A stretch of 64,000 nt of DNA, from positions 1 through 64,000 of the forward strand of contig CAKRXU010000005.1 in the NCBI GenBank assembly GCA_934424575.1. Direction: 5' to 3'. Numbering within the stretch: position 1 is the first letter of the stretch; every line of letters starts with the position of its first letter. The notes beneath the pieces were generated by a model. The model worked only from the letters and a program-made list of their open reading frames with translations, was not told the origin of the DNA and did not search any database. Position numbers and translations under genes: made by a program. Source of the DNA: an uncultured Blautia sp. Its GTDB lineage: Bacteria > Bacillota > Clostridia > Lachnospirales > Lachnospiraceae. Below, piece after piece: positions 31,291-40,119 of this stretch.

Positions 31291-32958
31291 ATGGAGAACG
31301 AAACTGTTTCCAAAAATTTTATTGAGAACATCATTGACGAAGATCTGGCCGAAGGTGTTTATGATACCGTACACACCCGTTTCCCACCGGAACCGAACGG
31401 GTACCTCCATATCGGACATGCCAAATCCATTCTTTTAAACTATGGACTTGCACAGAAATACAACGGCAAATTCAACATGCGTTTCGATGATACCAACCCG
31501 ACCAAAGAAAAGAGCGAATTTGTAGAGTCCATCAAAGCGGATATCAAATGGCTCGGTGCTGACTGGGAAGACAGACTTTTCTTTGCGTCTGATTATTTCC
31601 CGCAGATGTATGAAGCTGCTATCAAACTCATCAAGAAGGGCAAAGCTTATGTCTGCGATCTGACTGCCGATCAGATCCGCGAATACCGTGGTACTCTTAC
31701 AGAGCCAGGCAAAGAAAGCCCATACCGTAACCGCAGCGTCGAAGAAAACCTTCAGCTTTTTGAAGAAATGAAAGACGGCAAATACCAGGATGGAGAGAAA
31801 GTTCTCCGTGCCAAGATCGACATGGCATCCCCGAATATGAATATGCGTGACCCGGTCATCTACCGTGTTGCTCATATGACTCACCACAGAACCGGCGATA
31901 CCTGGTGTATCTATCCAATGTATGACTTTGCTCATCCGATCGAGGATGCGATCGAGGGAATCACACATTCTATCTGTACACTGGAATTTGAGGATCACAG
32001 ACCGCTTTATGACTGGGTAGTAAGAGAACTGGAATACCCGCAGCCACCGAAGCAGATCGAATTTGCAAAATTATACCTGACAAACGTTGTTACCGGCAAG
32101 CGTTACATCAAGAAACTTGTTGAGGACGGCATCGTAGACGGATGGGATGATCCGCGTCTCGTTTCCATCGCCGCTCTCCGCAGAAGAGGTTTCACTCCGG
32201 AATCCATCAAGATGTTCGTTGACCTCTGCGGTGTATCCAAGGCCAACAGTTCCGTTGACTACGCTATGCTTGAATACTGTATCCGTGAGGATCTCAAGCT
32301 CAAACGTCCGCGTATGATGGCAATCCTTGATCCGATTAAACTCGTGATCGATAACTATCCGGAAGGTCAGGTTGAATACCTGGAAGCTCCGAACAACATG
32401 GAAAACGAAGCTCTCGGAACACGTAAGCTTCCATTCGGCAAGGAGCTTTATATCGAGCGTGAGGACTTCATGATCGAGCCTCCACGTAAATACAAGAGAC
32501 TTTTTGTAGGTGCTGAAGTTCGTCTTATGAACGCTTACTTCGTTACCTGTACAGGATATGAAGCAGACGATGACGGTACTGTACGTGTTGTACACTGTAC
32601 TTACGATCCTGCTACCAAGGGTGGCAACGCTCCTGACGGACGTAAAGTCAAAGGAACGATCCACTGGGTAGAAGCTTCCAATGCAGGCAAAGCAACCGTT
32701 CGTCTCTACGAAAACATCGTAGATGAAGAAAAAGGTGTTTACAACAAAGAAGACGGTTCCCTCAATGTGAACCCGAATTCTCTGAACACCGTAACTGCTT
32801 ATGTAGAGCCAGCTCTTATGGAAGCCAAAGGATACGACAGCTTCCAGTTCGTAAGAAACGGATTCTTCTGTGCAGATATCCATGACTCCAAAGAAGGCGA
32901 GCCGGTATTCAACCGCATCGTTTCTCTCAAGAGTTCCTTCAAGCTTCCCAAAGCCTGA
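31291..32958 (+). CDS. glnS: Glutaminyl-tRNA synthetase
   Basis: A 555-residue class I GlnRS. Signature PPEPNGYLHIGHAKS (HIGH motif) near residue 32, RFDDTNPTKE near 63, and the KMSKS-equivalent region NVVTGKRYIKKLV near 265; the C-terminal two-barrel anticodon domain is complete (ends SFKLPKA). The start at 31291 has AGGAGG ten bases upstream; the frame is open further up but runs through the tRNA and terminator. Presence of GlnRS means direct charging of tRNA-Gln in this organism. Confidence 0.96.
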   Translation: MENETVSKNFIENIIDEDLAEGVYDTVHTRFPPEPNGYLHIGHAKSILLNYGLAQKYNGKFNMRFDDTNPTKEKSEFVESIKADIKWLGADWEDRLFFASDYFPQMYEAAIKLIKKGKAYVCDLTADQIREYRGTLTEPGKESPYRNRSVEENLQLFEEMKDGKYQDGEKVLRAKIDMASPNMNMRDPVIYRVAHMTHHRTGDTWCIYPMYDFAHPIEDAIEGITHSICTLEFEDHRPLYDWVVRELEYPQPPKQIEFAKLYLTNVVTGKRYIKKLVEDGIVDGWDDPRLVSIAALRRRGFTPESIKMFVDLCGVSKANSSVDYAMLEYCIREDLKLKRPRMMAILDPIKLVIDNYPEGQVEYLEAPNNMENEALGTRKLPFGKELYIEREDFMIEPPRKYKRLFVGAEVRLMNAYFVTCTGYEADDDGTVRVVHCTYDPATKGGNAPDGRKVKGTIHWVEASNAGKATVRLYENIVDEEKGVYNKEDGSLNVNPNSLNTVTAYVEPALMEAKGYDSFQFVRNGFFCADIHDSKEGEPVFNRIVSLKSSFKLPKA

Positions 32959-32979
32959 TCCAGATTCACGCAATTACGC

Positions 32980-33020
32980 AAAAGTGCCCCGCCGGCAATT
33001 GATCCGGCGAGGCACTTTTT
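32980..33020. terminator. Terminator of glnS
   Basis: AAAAGTGCC-C-CGCCGG pairs with CCGGCG-A-GGCACTTTT, five Ts on the plus strand and four on the minus strand. It can serve both glnS and the convergent acidic-protein gene. Confidence 0.9.
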
Positions 33021-33031
33021 ATTTAATGAAA

Positions 33032-33385
33032 TTATTCTTCTGTTTCAGGAGCTTTTTCTTCTGCTTCTTCTGTTTCCTGAACTTCTTCTTTTATTTCTTC
33101 TTCAAGAGCTTCTTCAGCCTCTGTTTCCTCTGCTTCTTCTTCCGCAGATTCCTCTACAGCTTCTTCGCTTTCTTCCCATGCTTCAAAGGATTCGTGAGCT
33201 TCTTTCTTTTCTTCTTCCTTCGGCTCTTCCTCTTCTTCGAAGTCATCATCGAAATCGTCGTCAAAATCGTCCTCGAAATCTTCGAGTGGTTTCTTCTTGA
33301 ATGCCAGTGCTGCTACAGCTCCTGCCGCTGCGGCTGCTACGGCTCCGACTGCAACAAATCCCCAATATTTGTTTAATTTTGCCAT
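33032..33385 (-). CDS. Acidic single-pass membrane protein
   Basis: A 117-residue protein with an N-terminal hydrophobic helix (about 8-29, rich in Ala, Gly and Val), a short KKK stop-transfer, then an extreme Asp/Glu tail (about 80 residues, mostly E and D). The helix could be a membrane anchor with the acidic tail in the cytosol. Low complexity prevents family assignment. Downstream of sigH by 60 bases and has its own AGGAG site. Confidence 0.65.
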   Translation of the reverse strand: MAKLNKYWGFVAVGAVAAAAAGAVAALAFKKKPLEDFEDDFDDDFDDDFEEEEEPKEEEKKEAHESFEAWEESEEAVEESAEEEAEETEAEEALEEEIKEEVQETEEAEEKAPETEE

Positions 33386-33445
33386 AATACTCTGCTCCTT
33401 TCATATAACAGTTTGTTCTTTGTCACAAAGATTAGAATAATTATA

Positions 33446-34048
33446 CTATTTTTTGTCCCAAAAAGAAAGGGAAAAGTTTCGTATCTTGCCTCTTATCCTC
33501 TGAAGTGCATTATCGATCGACTTGGGTGTTTTTCCCATGATCTTTGCGATCTGGATGTAACCATAACCCTTAAGGTAATACTCCAGCACCCTATTTTCCA
33601 TTGGACTTAACGCCCGGTGGATCTCCTGTTCAAGGCTCCTCGTGCTTTCCTGGTCAATGATGATATTTTCAGGATTTTCCCACCAGGAACCTTCCAGCTC
33701 ATCCGTTTCCTCCGGTTCTTCACTGAGTGAAATATAGGAGTTCAGAGGCATATGCTTCTGCCGGTTTGAATTCTGGATAGCACTGTAAAGCTGTCGGTCA
33801 ATGCACATCCCCGCAAATGTCCGAAAAGAAGCATCTTTGTCAGGCTGATAACTCTGTACCGCCTTAAAAAGCCCGATCATTCCTTCCTGTATCAGATCAT
33901 CGGTCTCACCGCCGATCAGAAACATGGCTCTTGCCTTCTGGCGGACAAATCCTTTGTATTTTTCCATCAGATAATCTGATATCTCTTCTTCACCAGATCT
34001 CAGCCTGGTGATCAATTCTTCATCTGTGCATTTTTCATACTGGCACAT
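33446..34048 (-). CDS. sigH: RNA polymerase sigma factor SigH
   Basis: A 200-residue sigma-70-family factor matching the sporulation transition-state factor SigH. Region 2 includes KYKGFVRQKARAMFLIGGE, DLIQEGMIGLFKAV and ASFRTFAGMCIDRQL; region 4 includes LSPMENRVLEYYLKGYGYIQIAKIMGKTPKSIDNALQRI split at its helix-turn-helix. Synteny (cysS, mrnC, rlmB, sigH) is the same as in Bacillus, except that yacP is missing between rlmB and sigH. It directs early sporulation and stationary-phase genes. Confidence 0.93.
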   Translation of the reverse strand: MCQYEKCTDEELITRLRSGEEEISDYLMEKYKGFVRQKARAMFLIGGETDDLIQEGMIGLFKAVQSYQPDKDASFRTFAGMCIDRQLYSAIQNSNRQKHMPLNSYISLSEEPEETDELEGSWWENPENIIIDQESTRSLEQEIHRALSPMENRVLEYYLKGYGYIQIAKIMGKTPKSIDNALQRIRGKIRNFSLSFWDKK

Positions 34049-34064
34049 AGAGAATCTCCATTTC

Positions 34065-34808
34065 TTATTTGCTTTCTGCCACGAGACGCTGTCTTACGAT
34101 CTCATACGCAAGGACACCTGCTGCAACGGATGCATTCAGAGAATCGATATCTCCCTTCATCGGGATAGATGCGGTAAAGTCACATGCCTCTCTCACAAGA
34201 CGACTGACTCCTTCGCCCTCGTTTCCAATCACAAGACCGATCGGTCCCGTCAGATTCATACGGTACATGCTCTCTCCGCCCATATCTGCACAGACAAACC
34301 AGATGCCTTTTTGCTTAAGCTCCTCCATGGTACGTACCAGATTGGTAACTTTGGCAACCGGTGTGTAATTGATCGCGCCGGCAGATGTCTTGGCAACTGT
34401 GGAAGTCAGTCCGACAGCTCTGCGCTTCGGAATGATAACACCATGTGCACCTGCCAGGTTCGCTGTACGGATGATCGCACCGAGATTATGCGGATCCTCT
34501 ACATTATCCAGGAGGATCAGAAACGGCGGCTCACCCTTCTCTTCTGCCTTGGCGAGGATGTCTTCTACGGTGCTGTATTCATAAGCTGCAACCTGCGCGA
34601 TCACACCCTGATGTGCATGTGTCTCGCTGAGCTGGTCCAGTCTTTCTTTGGATACATAATTGATGATCGTGTCTTTTTTGCGCGCCTCTCTTGCGATTGT
34701 GCGGACTGGTCCATCCTGGCATCCATCCAGGATAAAAAGCTTGTCCACGCACTTGCCTGAACGAAAAGCTTCCAGTACCGCGTTACGGCCTTCTATCTGT
34801 TCACTCAT
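34065..34808 (-). CDS. rlmB: 23S rRNA 2'-O-methyltransferase RlmB
   Basis: A 247-residue SPOUT methyltransferase that modifies G2251 of 23S rRNA. An N-terminal substrate-binding domain begins IEGRNAVLEAF; knot motifs are LDNVEDPHNLGAIIRTA near 98, LVIGNEGEGVSRLV near 193 and IDSLNASVAAGVLAYE near 222. Start overlaps the mrnC stop by four bases. Confidence 0.94.
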   Translation of the reverse strand: MSEQIEGRNAVLEAFRSGKCVDKLFILDGCQDGPVRTIAREARKKDTIINYVSKERLDQLSETHAHQGVIAQVAAYEYSTVEDILAKAEEKGEPPFLILLDNVEDPHNLGAIIRTANLAGAHGVIIPKRRAVGLTSTVAKTSAGAINYTPVAKVTNLVRTMEELKQKGIWFVCADMGGESMYRMNLTGPIGLVIGNEGEGVSRLVREACDFTASIPMKGDIDSLNASVAAGVLAYEIVRQRLVAESK

Positions 34809-35230
34809 AATCTGTCCTCTCCGATTCCCATACGGACAAGTTCAAGCATCCGTGTGTAATCTCCTTTTAAATATAAGTATCCCATCAATGCCTCAAAGCC
34901 TGTTGCCCTTCTGTAATCAGCCATGGTTGCATGCTTTGCCATTGTAGGAGAATGTGCGTTGCGGCCTCTGCGGTAGATGTTGTGCTCTTCCTCGGTCAGT
35001 TTCTCCTCGATCACTTCCATGATTGCTGACTGGGAAGCCGCCTTTACCAGACTGCTTGCTTTTTTGTGAAGCTGGTTGACCGGACAGTTGCCCTTCTTGA
35101 CAAGGACTGTACGGATGATCAGCTCATAGATCCCATCTCCGATATACGCCAGAGTCAGCGGAGAATAACTCCGCAGATCCTGGTTTTCAAGATGGAACAG
35201 CTCATCAAGCTGCATCAAATTCGTTTCCAT
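34805..35230 (-). CDS. mrnC: Mini-ribonuclease III
   Basis: A 141-residue RNase III catalytic domain without a dsRNA-binding domain. The catalytic block is LTLAYIGDGIYELIIR near residue 26, with RGRNAHSPTMAKHA and ATGFEALMGYLYL later. MrnC trims 23S rRNA precursors. It overlaps the cysS end by 16 bases and rlmB by four. Confidence 0.94.
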   Translation of the reverse strand: METNLMQLDELFHLENQDLRSYSPLTLAYIGDGIYELIIRTVLVKKGNCPVNQLHKKASSLVKAASQSAIMEVIEEKLTEEEHNIYRRGRNAHSPTMAKHATMADYRRATGFEALMGYLYLKGDYTRMLELVRMGIGEDRL

Positions 35231-36624
35231 TTTACGCCCTCACGAGTATCTTTCAGTTCGATGCCTTTTTCAAGAAGCAGTCCGCGGATCTCATCTGCTC
35301 TTGCGAAATCTTTGGCTTTTCTTGCTGCCTGACGTTCTGCGATCAGGTTTTCGATCTCTTCGTCAAGGATTTCTTCTTTCTTGTCAAGGATCAGTCCGAG
35401 AACGTCGCAGAGTTTTGTCATAACTTCCAGGGTGTGTGCGGCAAATTCTGCGGAACTTCCTTCCTGTACATTTGTGTTGGCAAATTTGACAAGTTCAAAG
35501 ATCGCTGCCAGTGCATCCGCTGTGTTGAAGTCATCATCCATAGCTTCCTCGAACTTGGTCACAAATGCTGCTTCTTCCTGCATCAGTTTCTTCTCATCTT
35601 CTGTTGCTTCCTGTACAGCCGCTGCTGCCTTACGGTCACGAAGTCTTGCTGCTGCCTCTGTGATTCTCTCAAGCGCATTCTTGGAGGATTCCATCAGATC
35701 TGCACTGAAGTTGAGCGGGCTTCTGTAATGTGCATTGAGCATGAAGAAACGAAGCACCTGAAGATCATACTGCTCACTGATCTCACGGACAGTACGGAAG
35801 TTTCCAAGAGACTTGGACATCTTGCGGTTGTCAATGTTCAGGAATGCATTGTGCATCCAGTATTTTGCAAAAGGAACTCCATTACAGCATTCACTCTGTG
35901 CAATCTCATTCTCGTGGTGAGGGAACACAAGGTCCTCGCCGCCGGCATGGATATCGATCTCCTCTCCAAGATATTTCTTGGACATAACAGAGCACTCAAT
36001 ATGCCAGCCCGGTCTTCCGTCGCACCATGGAGAAGTCCAGTATGGCTCTCCTTCTTTTTTCGGTTTCCAGAGTACGAAATCCAGCGGATCTTCCTTCTGA
36101 TCCTCACCGGATACCTGCAGGGAACGGAATCCTGACTGCAGATCATCAAGGTTCTTATGAGAAAGTTTGCCGTATTCTTTGAATTTCTTTACACGGAAGT
36201 ATACAGTTCCATCAGCAACCGGATATGCATAGCCCTTGTCGATCAGTGTCTGGATCATATCTATCATTCCGTCGATCTCCTGTGTTGCAAGCGGATGTGT
36301 GGTAGCCGGTTTTACGTTCATGCCAGCCATATCCTTCTTGCACTCTGCGATATAACGCTGGGAAACTTCCTCTGCGCTTACGCCTTCCTCGATCGCTTTC
36401 TTAATGATCTTGTCATCTACGTCTGTGAAGTTGGATACATAGTTTACTTCGTATCCTTTGTACTCCAGATAACGGCGTACTGTATCAAAAATGATCATCG
36501 GTCTTGCATTTCCGATATGGATCAGGTTGTACACAGTCGGTCCGCATACATACATGCGTACCTTGCCCTCTTCCAGCGGTACAAATTCTTCTTTTCTTCG
36601 TGACATTGTATTAAAAAGTTTCAT
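35215..36624 (-). CDS. cysS: Cysteinyl-tRNA synthetase
   Basis: A 469-residue class I synthetase. Seen: zinc ligand Cys and HIGH variant in MYVCGPTVYNLIHIGNARP at about 24-42, zinc-site GWHIECSVMS and HHENE, and KMSKSLGNF near 267. The C-terminal DALR and anticodon domains are intact. First gene of the cysS-mrnC-rlmB-sigH series; follows ispF by 33 bases. No T-box leader was seen. Confidence 0.96.
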   Translation of the reverse strand: MKLFNTMSRRKEEFVPLEEGKVRMYVCGPTVYNLIHIGNARPMIIFDTVRRYLEYKGYEVNYVSNFTDVDDKIIKKAIEEGVSAEEVSQRYIAECKKDMAGMNVKPATTHPLATQEIDGMIDMIQTLIDKGYAYPVADGTVYFRVKKFKEYGKLSHKNLDDLQSGFRSLQVSGEDQKEDPLDFVLWKPKKEGEPYWTSPWCDGRPGWHIECSVMSKKYLGEEIDIHAGGEDLVFPHHENEIAQSECCNGVPFAKYWMHNAFLNIDNRKMSKSLGNFRTVREISEQYDLQVLRFFMLNAHYRSPLNFSADLMESSKNALERITEAAARLRDRKAAAAVQEATEDEKKLMQEEAAFVTKFEEAMDDDFNTADALAAIFELVKFANTNVQEGSSAEFAAHTLEVMTKLCDVLGLILDKKEEILDEEIENLIAERQAARKAKDFARADEIRGLLLEKGIELKDTREGVKWKRI

Positions 36625-36657
36625 GTCTCTTTCCTCCGATATTATTTTGTAACAGGA

Positions 36658-37137
36658 TCAGTCCTGGATCTCTGTGAGCAGGCAGATTGCCTGAGAAGAA
36701 ATCCCCTCCCCGCTTCCGGTAAATCCAAGTCCTTCTTCTGTAGTTGCCTTGACATTGATCTTTGATTCCGGGATTCCAAGAGCATCTGCCATATTTTTAC
36801 GCATCTGCGGAATATGCGGTGCCATCTTTGGTTTCTGGGCGATGATCGTCGCATCAATGTTTCCTACTTCATATCCATGTTCCTTAAGAAGCTCTGCCAC
36901 ATGGATCAGAAGCTTCACACTGGAAATCCCCTTGTACTTGGGATCTGTGTCCGGAAAATGTTTCCCGATATCTCCAAGAGCCGCAGCTCCAAGCAAAGCA
37001 TCCATCACTGCATGGATCAGCACATCCGCATCAGAATGTCCGAGAAGTCCCTTTTCCCACGGGATCTTGACTCCCCCGAGGATCAGGTCTCTGTTTTCTG
37101 TCAGCTTATGTACATCATATCCCATTCCAACTCTCAT
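36658..37137 (-). CDS. ispF: 2-C-methyl-D-erythritol 2,4-cyclodiphosphate synthase
   Basis: A 159-residue MEP-pathway enzyme for isoprenoid precursors. Metal-binding VGMGYDVHKL at 3-12 and the GHSDADVLIHAVMDALLGA block near 34; FPDTDPKYKG and the C-terminal ATTEEGLGFTGSGEGI are typical. The start at 37137 is seven bases from GGAG; an ATG two codons earlier is too close. It begins two bases after the stop of the glycerol-1-phosphate dehydrogenase gene. Confidence 0.95.
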   Translation of the reverse strand: MRVGMGYDVHKLTENRDLILGGVKIPWEKGLLGHSDADVLIHAVMDALLGAAALGDIGKHFPDTDPKYKGISSVKLLIHVAELLKEHGYEVGNIDATIIAQKPKMAPHIPQMRKNMADALGIPESKINVKATTEEGLGFTGSGEGISSQAICLLTEIQD

Positions 37138-37139
37138 AA

Positions 37140-38414
37140 TCATTCTCCTTTTATTTCGAGCATTCTGCTGACTCGCAGGAAACTAAGTCTCCTTCTTACA
37201 TAAGGAGCAAGCTTCAGAGTCTGCGGTATGATCTCTTCTGTCAGACCGATCTCATATACACTCTGCTTACATCCTGCTCTCTGCATTGCATATTCCAGTT
37301 CCTCTTCATCCGGAAGTTCCTCGATAAGATCAGCGATCTCAGGAAGACAGGATTCCAGTCGTGCCGGACTGACTTCCTCAAGCAGTTCCGGTGTATTCTC
37401 CTCAAGAATCCCTTCCAGGAGATTTTTCCTGCCGAAAGTCTCCTCGAGAAGTCTGCTGTCATCCTTCCACTCTGCATGGACCCTGCATCTGCCCTCACGG
37501 ATGGCTCTTGCAATGCGTTTGTATTCCTTAAGGACGATCATTGTCGCAACAGAAACCTTCTCTCCATGAAGAGCATCCAGCGGTCCGTTGATCACTTCCA
37601 TCTCCCAGAGATGTGAAAGATGATGCTCGGCGCAGGAAGCCGGTCTGGAATTTCCGACCATCTGCATTGCCAGACCAGACAGGATCAGCGCATACATCAG
37701 CTTCTCACAGCTTTCTTTGTCACCCTGTGCAATATCAGCGACACAGGAGCGTACTGTCCTGAGTGCTTTTTCTTCTAATTCAATAATTTCATCACAAATA
37801 TATTCATCTGTCAGCATATGGGCGATCTTCCAGTCCACAAGACAGATATATTTTCCCAAAAGATCAGATACACCTGACGCATTCAGTCTGGCTGGTGCAT
37901 CTGCAAAAATATTGGAATCAGCATAAACTGCAATAGGCGGTACCGCAGGTACTGTCTTCTTGAGCCCATTCCAGGTCATTGCTGCAACTGTAGATACGAA
38001 TCCGTCCACGCTTGCCGCTGTTGGAACGGAAATAAAGGGAATTTTGTATTGAAAAGCCACATAACGGCTGATGTCATGGATCGTGCCTGCTCCCACTGCC
38101 AGGATCAGGTCTATATCCTCCTCCATGTTATTCTCCACGATCTCTATTGCATGTGGATCTGCATAGAGTCCCTCTGCGTCCAGCACAAGTACCTGACAGC
38201 GGTCATAGATATCTTCCATGATTTCCTCTGTCACCTTGCATGTGTTTGTGTCACAGATCAGAAGCGGTGAGATATATTCCTTGAGAAAGCCATCTGACAT
38301 TGCCTCTTCCAGCTTCTCCACTGCCCCCTCTTCAATTAAAATTTCCTTTACTTCTATATGGTGATTCTTCCCGCACCTACAAGGTCGGGCAAAGTCATCC
38401 GTATCGACTCGCAT
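37140..38414 (-). CDS. egsA: sn-Glycerol-1-phosphate dehydrogenase (AraM/EgsA type)
   Basis: A 424-residue enzyme of the iron-alcohol-dehydrogenase/dehydroquinate-synthase fold that reduces dihydroxyacetone phosphate to sn-glycerol-1-phosphate. Seen: AVGAGTIHDISRYVA near 108, SVPTAASVDGFVS near 130, and metal ligands in EHHLSHLWEM and LDALHGEKVSV near 265-285. In Bacillus the family makes G1P for heptaprenylglyceryl phosphate; a PcrB-like partner is not in the window. Length is about 30 residues above Bacillus AraM. An AGGAGGA site precedes the start; the leader has two perfect hairpins. Confidence 0.82.
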   Translation of the reverse strand: MRVDTDDFARPCRCGKNHHIEVKEILIEEGAVEKLEEAMSDGFLKEYISPLLICDTNTCKVTEEIMEDIYDRCQVLVLDAEGLYADPHAIEIVENNMEEDIDLILAVGAGTIHDISRYVAFQYKIPFISVPTAASVDGFVSTVAAMTWNGLKKTVPAVPPIAVYADSNIFADAPARLNASGVSDLLGKYICLVDWKIAHMLTDEYICDEIIELEEKALRTVRSCVADIAQGDKESCEKLMYALILSGLAMQMVGNSRPASCAEHHLSHLWEMEVINGPLDALHGEKVSVATMIVLKEYKRIARAIREGRCRVHAEWKDDSRLLEETFGRKNLLEGILEENTPELLEEVSPARLESCLPEIADLIEELPDEEELEYAMQRAGCKQSVYEIGLTEEIIPQTLKLAPYVRRRLSFLRVSRMLEIKGE

Positions 38415-38460
38415 GTAATTTATTCCTCCTGATTATACTCTATTTGTCGAAATTAACCCT

Positions 38461-38563
38461 TTACTGTTCATTCCATTTACAGTAATATCCATCGCCCCTG
38501 GCGATCGTATTTTATAATTTTGTTACAGTTCGATATTATACATGATTTCCTGTCAAAAAGCAA
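38461..38563 (-). promoter_or_regulatory. Promoter and two-hairpin leader of the G1P dehydrogenase gene
   Basis: Minus strand: TTGCTT (38563-38558), 17-base spacer, TATAAT (38540-38535). The leader holds ATCGCC-agg-GGCGAT (38505-38491) and TTACTGT...ACAGTAA (38485-38461), both perfect. No T-run follows; no known riboswitch matched by eye. Confidence 0.5.
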
Positions 38564-38594
38564 CGCAGGCATGCAGGAAACCGAAGGTAACTGT

Positions 38595-40034
38595 TTACAG
38601 ATTAAGATAATTATAGACCATGCTGGAAATATTTCGAATGTTCTGCACAGCATCTGCCTCTTCCTTCCATCCATCTGACATTACACATAAAATGTACGTA
38701 GTCTTTGTTCCGTATACAATTGCAATATCATGCTGATCCTCGTCAGTCTCTCCTGTCTTATTGGCCGTAACCACTTCTGCCTGAATCCCTGCCGGGATCT
38801 TTGTTGTATTTTCCTGTCGTTTCAGAAGATCCAGCATCTGCTGAGATGCCTCCTCGCTGACACATTCTCCCCGATAGATCCGCTCCAGCAGAAGTCCGCA
38901 GTCTTTCACGGATGTCATGTTTCTTCCGCCAAGACTTAATTTCGGAGATTCTGACGGATGAAGAGTACTCTGATAACTTGTTTCTGAATACCCTTCTTTT
39001 TCCAGATATTCGTTCACTTTTTCTGCTCCATTCAGAAAATCATGTTTTTCCGACTGCAGTCTTCCAAGTTCATTGCAGGATTCATTGTCGCTGACTGTGA
39101 TCATATTGATAAGCAGATCATCTATCTTTTTCTGCACCGCCGCATTTGTGATATCCGTCTTCATCTGCTCTGCCTCATTCTCCAGAACGAGATCCATATC
39201 CTCAAAAGTTTTTGCCATCACAAATGCTTTGATAAGACTTGCAGAGTACATCGGCTCATCGTTTATTACAAGCTCTTCCTCTGTTCCCAGATCTTTGACA
39301 TAAACACTCCAGTCCCCATCGTATCCAGATACTACAGACTCAAGCTGTGGCTTGAGATTTTCAATTCCGAGCTCATCAATCCCCTGTACTTTACCTGTTT
39401 CATCCACCGGAAAGCCATCCGGCGTAATCCCGGATTTCTGCTCAAGAACGCCGTTTTCTCCCCCGAAATAATATGTTCCGGAAAACATCTGGCCATTCGA
39501 AGTCATCTCCAGTTCATGTATTCCCGGCTCCGTCACCATCCGTCCTGTCTCATCAAAATAATAATAACCGTCGAATGTCACTCCATCCATTGTCAGATTA
39601 TCTATATATCTCACCTGCGGTGCAGCTGTCAGTTTTCCCAGATTGTTTACCATGTAGTACCCGTCAAAAGTATACTCCTCTGACTCTCCGTTTTCATCTG
39701 TCCTCATACAGGTAAGATCACTGATCTTTACCATATGAGGGCTTGCTGCCAGATAACATCCGTCTGCATCATGATAATAAAAACCATCCAGCACAGTACC
39801 ATCTATTTCCATTTTGTCAAAATAATGAACAGATGCCTCTACGTCCTTGCTTCCATCTTCTTTGAGACAGTAAAAACCGTCACTTTTCATAAGATATCTG
39901 CCGGAGCCATCCCCGATGGGACGGATCTGTGCTTCCTCCGTAACTGACAGAAGACTGTCAGAAGCTGCCGCGCTTACAGGTGAACCGGCTAATGTCAGGC
40001 ACAGGCACAATGCCAGAACCATTTGTCTCTTCAT
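38595..40034 (-). CDS. Secreted serine hydrolase, class A beta-lactamase fold
   Basis: A 479-residue exported protein. Signal peptide at about 1-23 (SPVSAAA). Residues about 40-235 hold four to five aromatic repeats of the GFYYHDADG, GYYYFDETG, GTYYFGGENG type, resembling cell-wall-binding repeats. The C-terminal 250 residues have the serine-transferase triad motifs: SASLIK (S-x-x-K), VSDN (SDN) and ANKTGE (KTG). It could be a muralytic or lipoprotein-type hydrolase rather than a true beta-lactamase; class A omega-loop Glu is not clear. Start at 40034 has GGAG six bases upstream. Confidence 0.82.
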   Translation of the reverse strand: MKRQMVLALCLCLTLAGSPVSAAASDSLLSVTEEAQIRPIGDGSGRYLMKSDGFYCLKEDGSKDVEASVHYFDKMEIDGTVLDGFYYHDADGCYLAASPHMVKISDLTCMRTDENGESEEYTFDGYYMVNNLGKLTAAPQVRYIDNLTMDGVTFDGYYYFDETGRMVTEPGIHELEMTSNGQMFSGTYYFGGENGVLEQKSGITPDGFPVDETGKVQGIDELGIENLKPQLESVVSGYDGDWSVYVKDLGTEEELVINDEPMYSASLIKAFVMAKTFEDMDLVLENEAEQMKTDITNAAVQKKIDDLLINMITVSDNESCNELGRLQSEKHDFLNGAEKVNEYLEKEGYSETSYQSTLHPSESPKLSLGGRNMTSVKDCGLLLERIYRGECVSEEASQQMLDLLKRQENTTKIPAGIQAEVVTANKTGETDEDQHDIAIVYGTKTTYILCVMSDGWKEEADAVQNIRNISSMVYNYLNL

Positions 40035-40091
40035 CTTCTTCTCCTTTTGTATATCTCCCACGATCACTTTTCTTGCAAACTGATTGTTCAT

Positions 40092-40119
40092 AGTATACCT
40101 GAAATCACGCATATGTCAA
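40092..40119 (-). promoter_or_regulatory. Promoter of the serine-hydrolase gene
   Basis: Minus strand: TTGACA (40119-40114), 16-base spacer, TATACT (40097-40092). The -35 overlaps the stop codon of the helicase gene. Confidence 0.7.

Noticed and set aside
32071..32973. 300-codon reading frame on the minus strand opposite glnS
   Set aside because: It mirrors the synthetase codons, has no ribosome site and no family pattern. The 187-codon frame at 31435-31998 is rejected for the same reason.
36625..36657. T-box leader for cysS
   Set aside because: Only 33 bases separate it from ispF; no specifier loop or T-box sequence is present.
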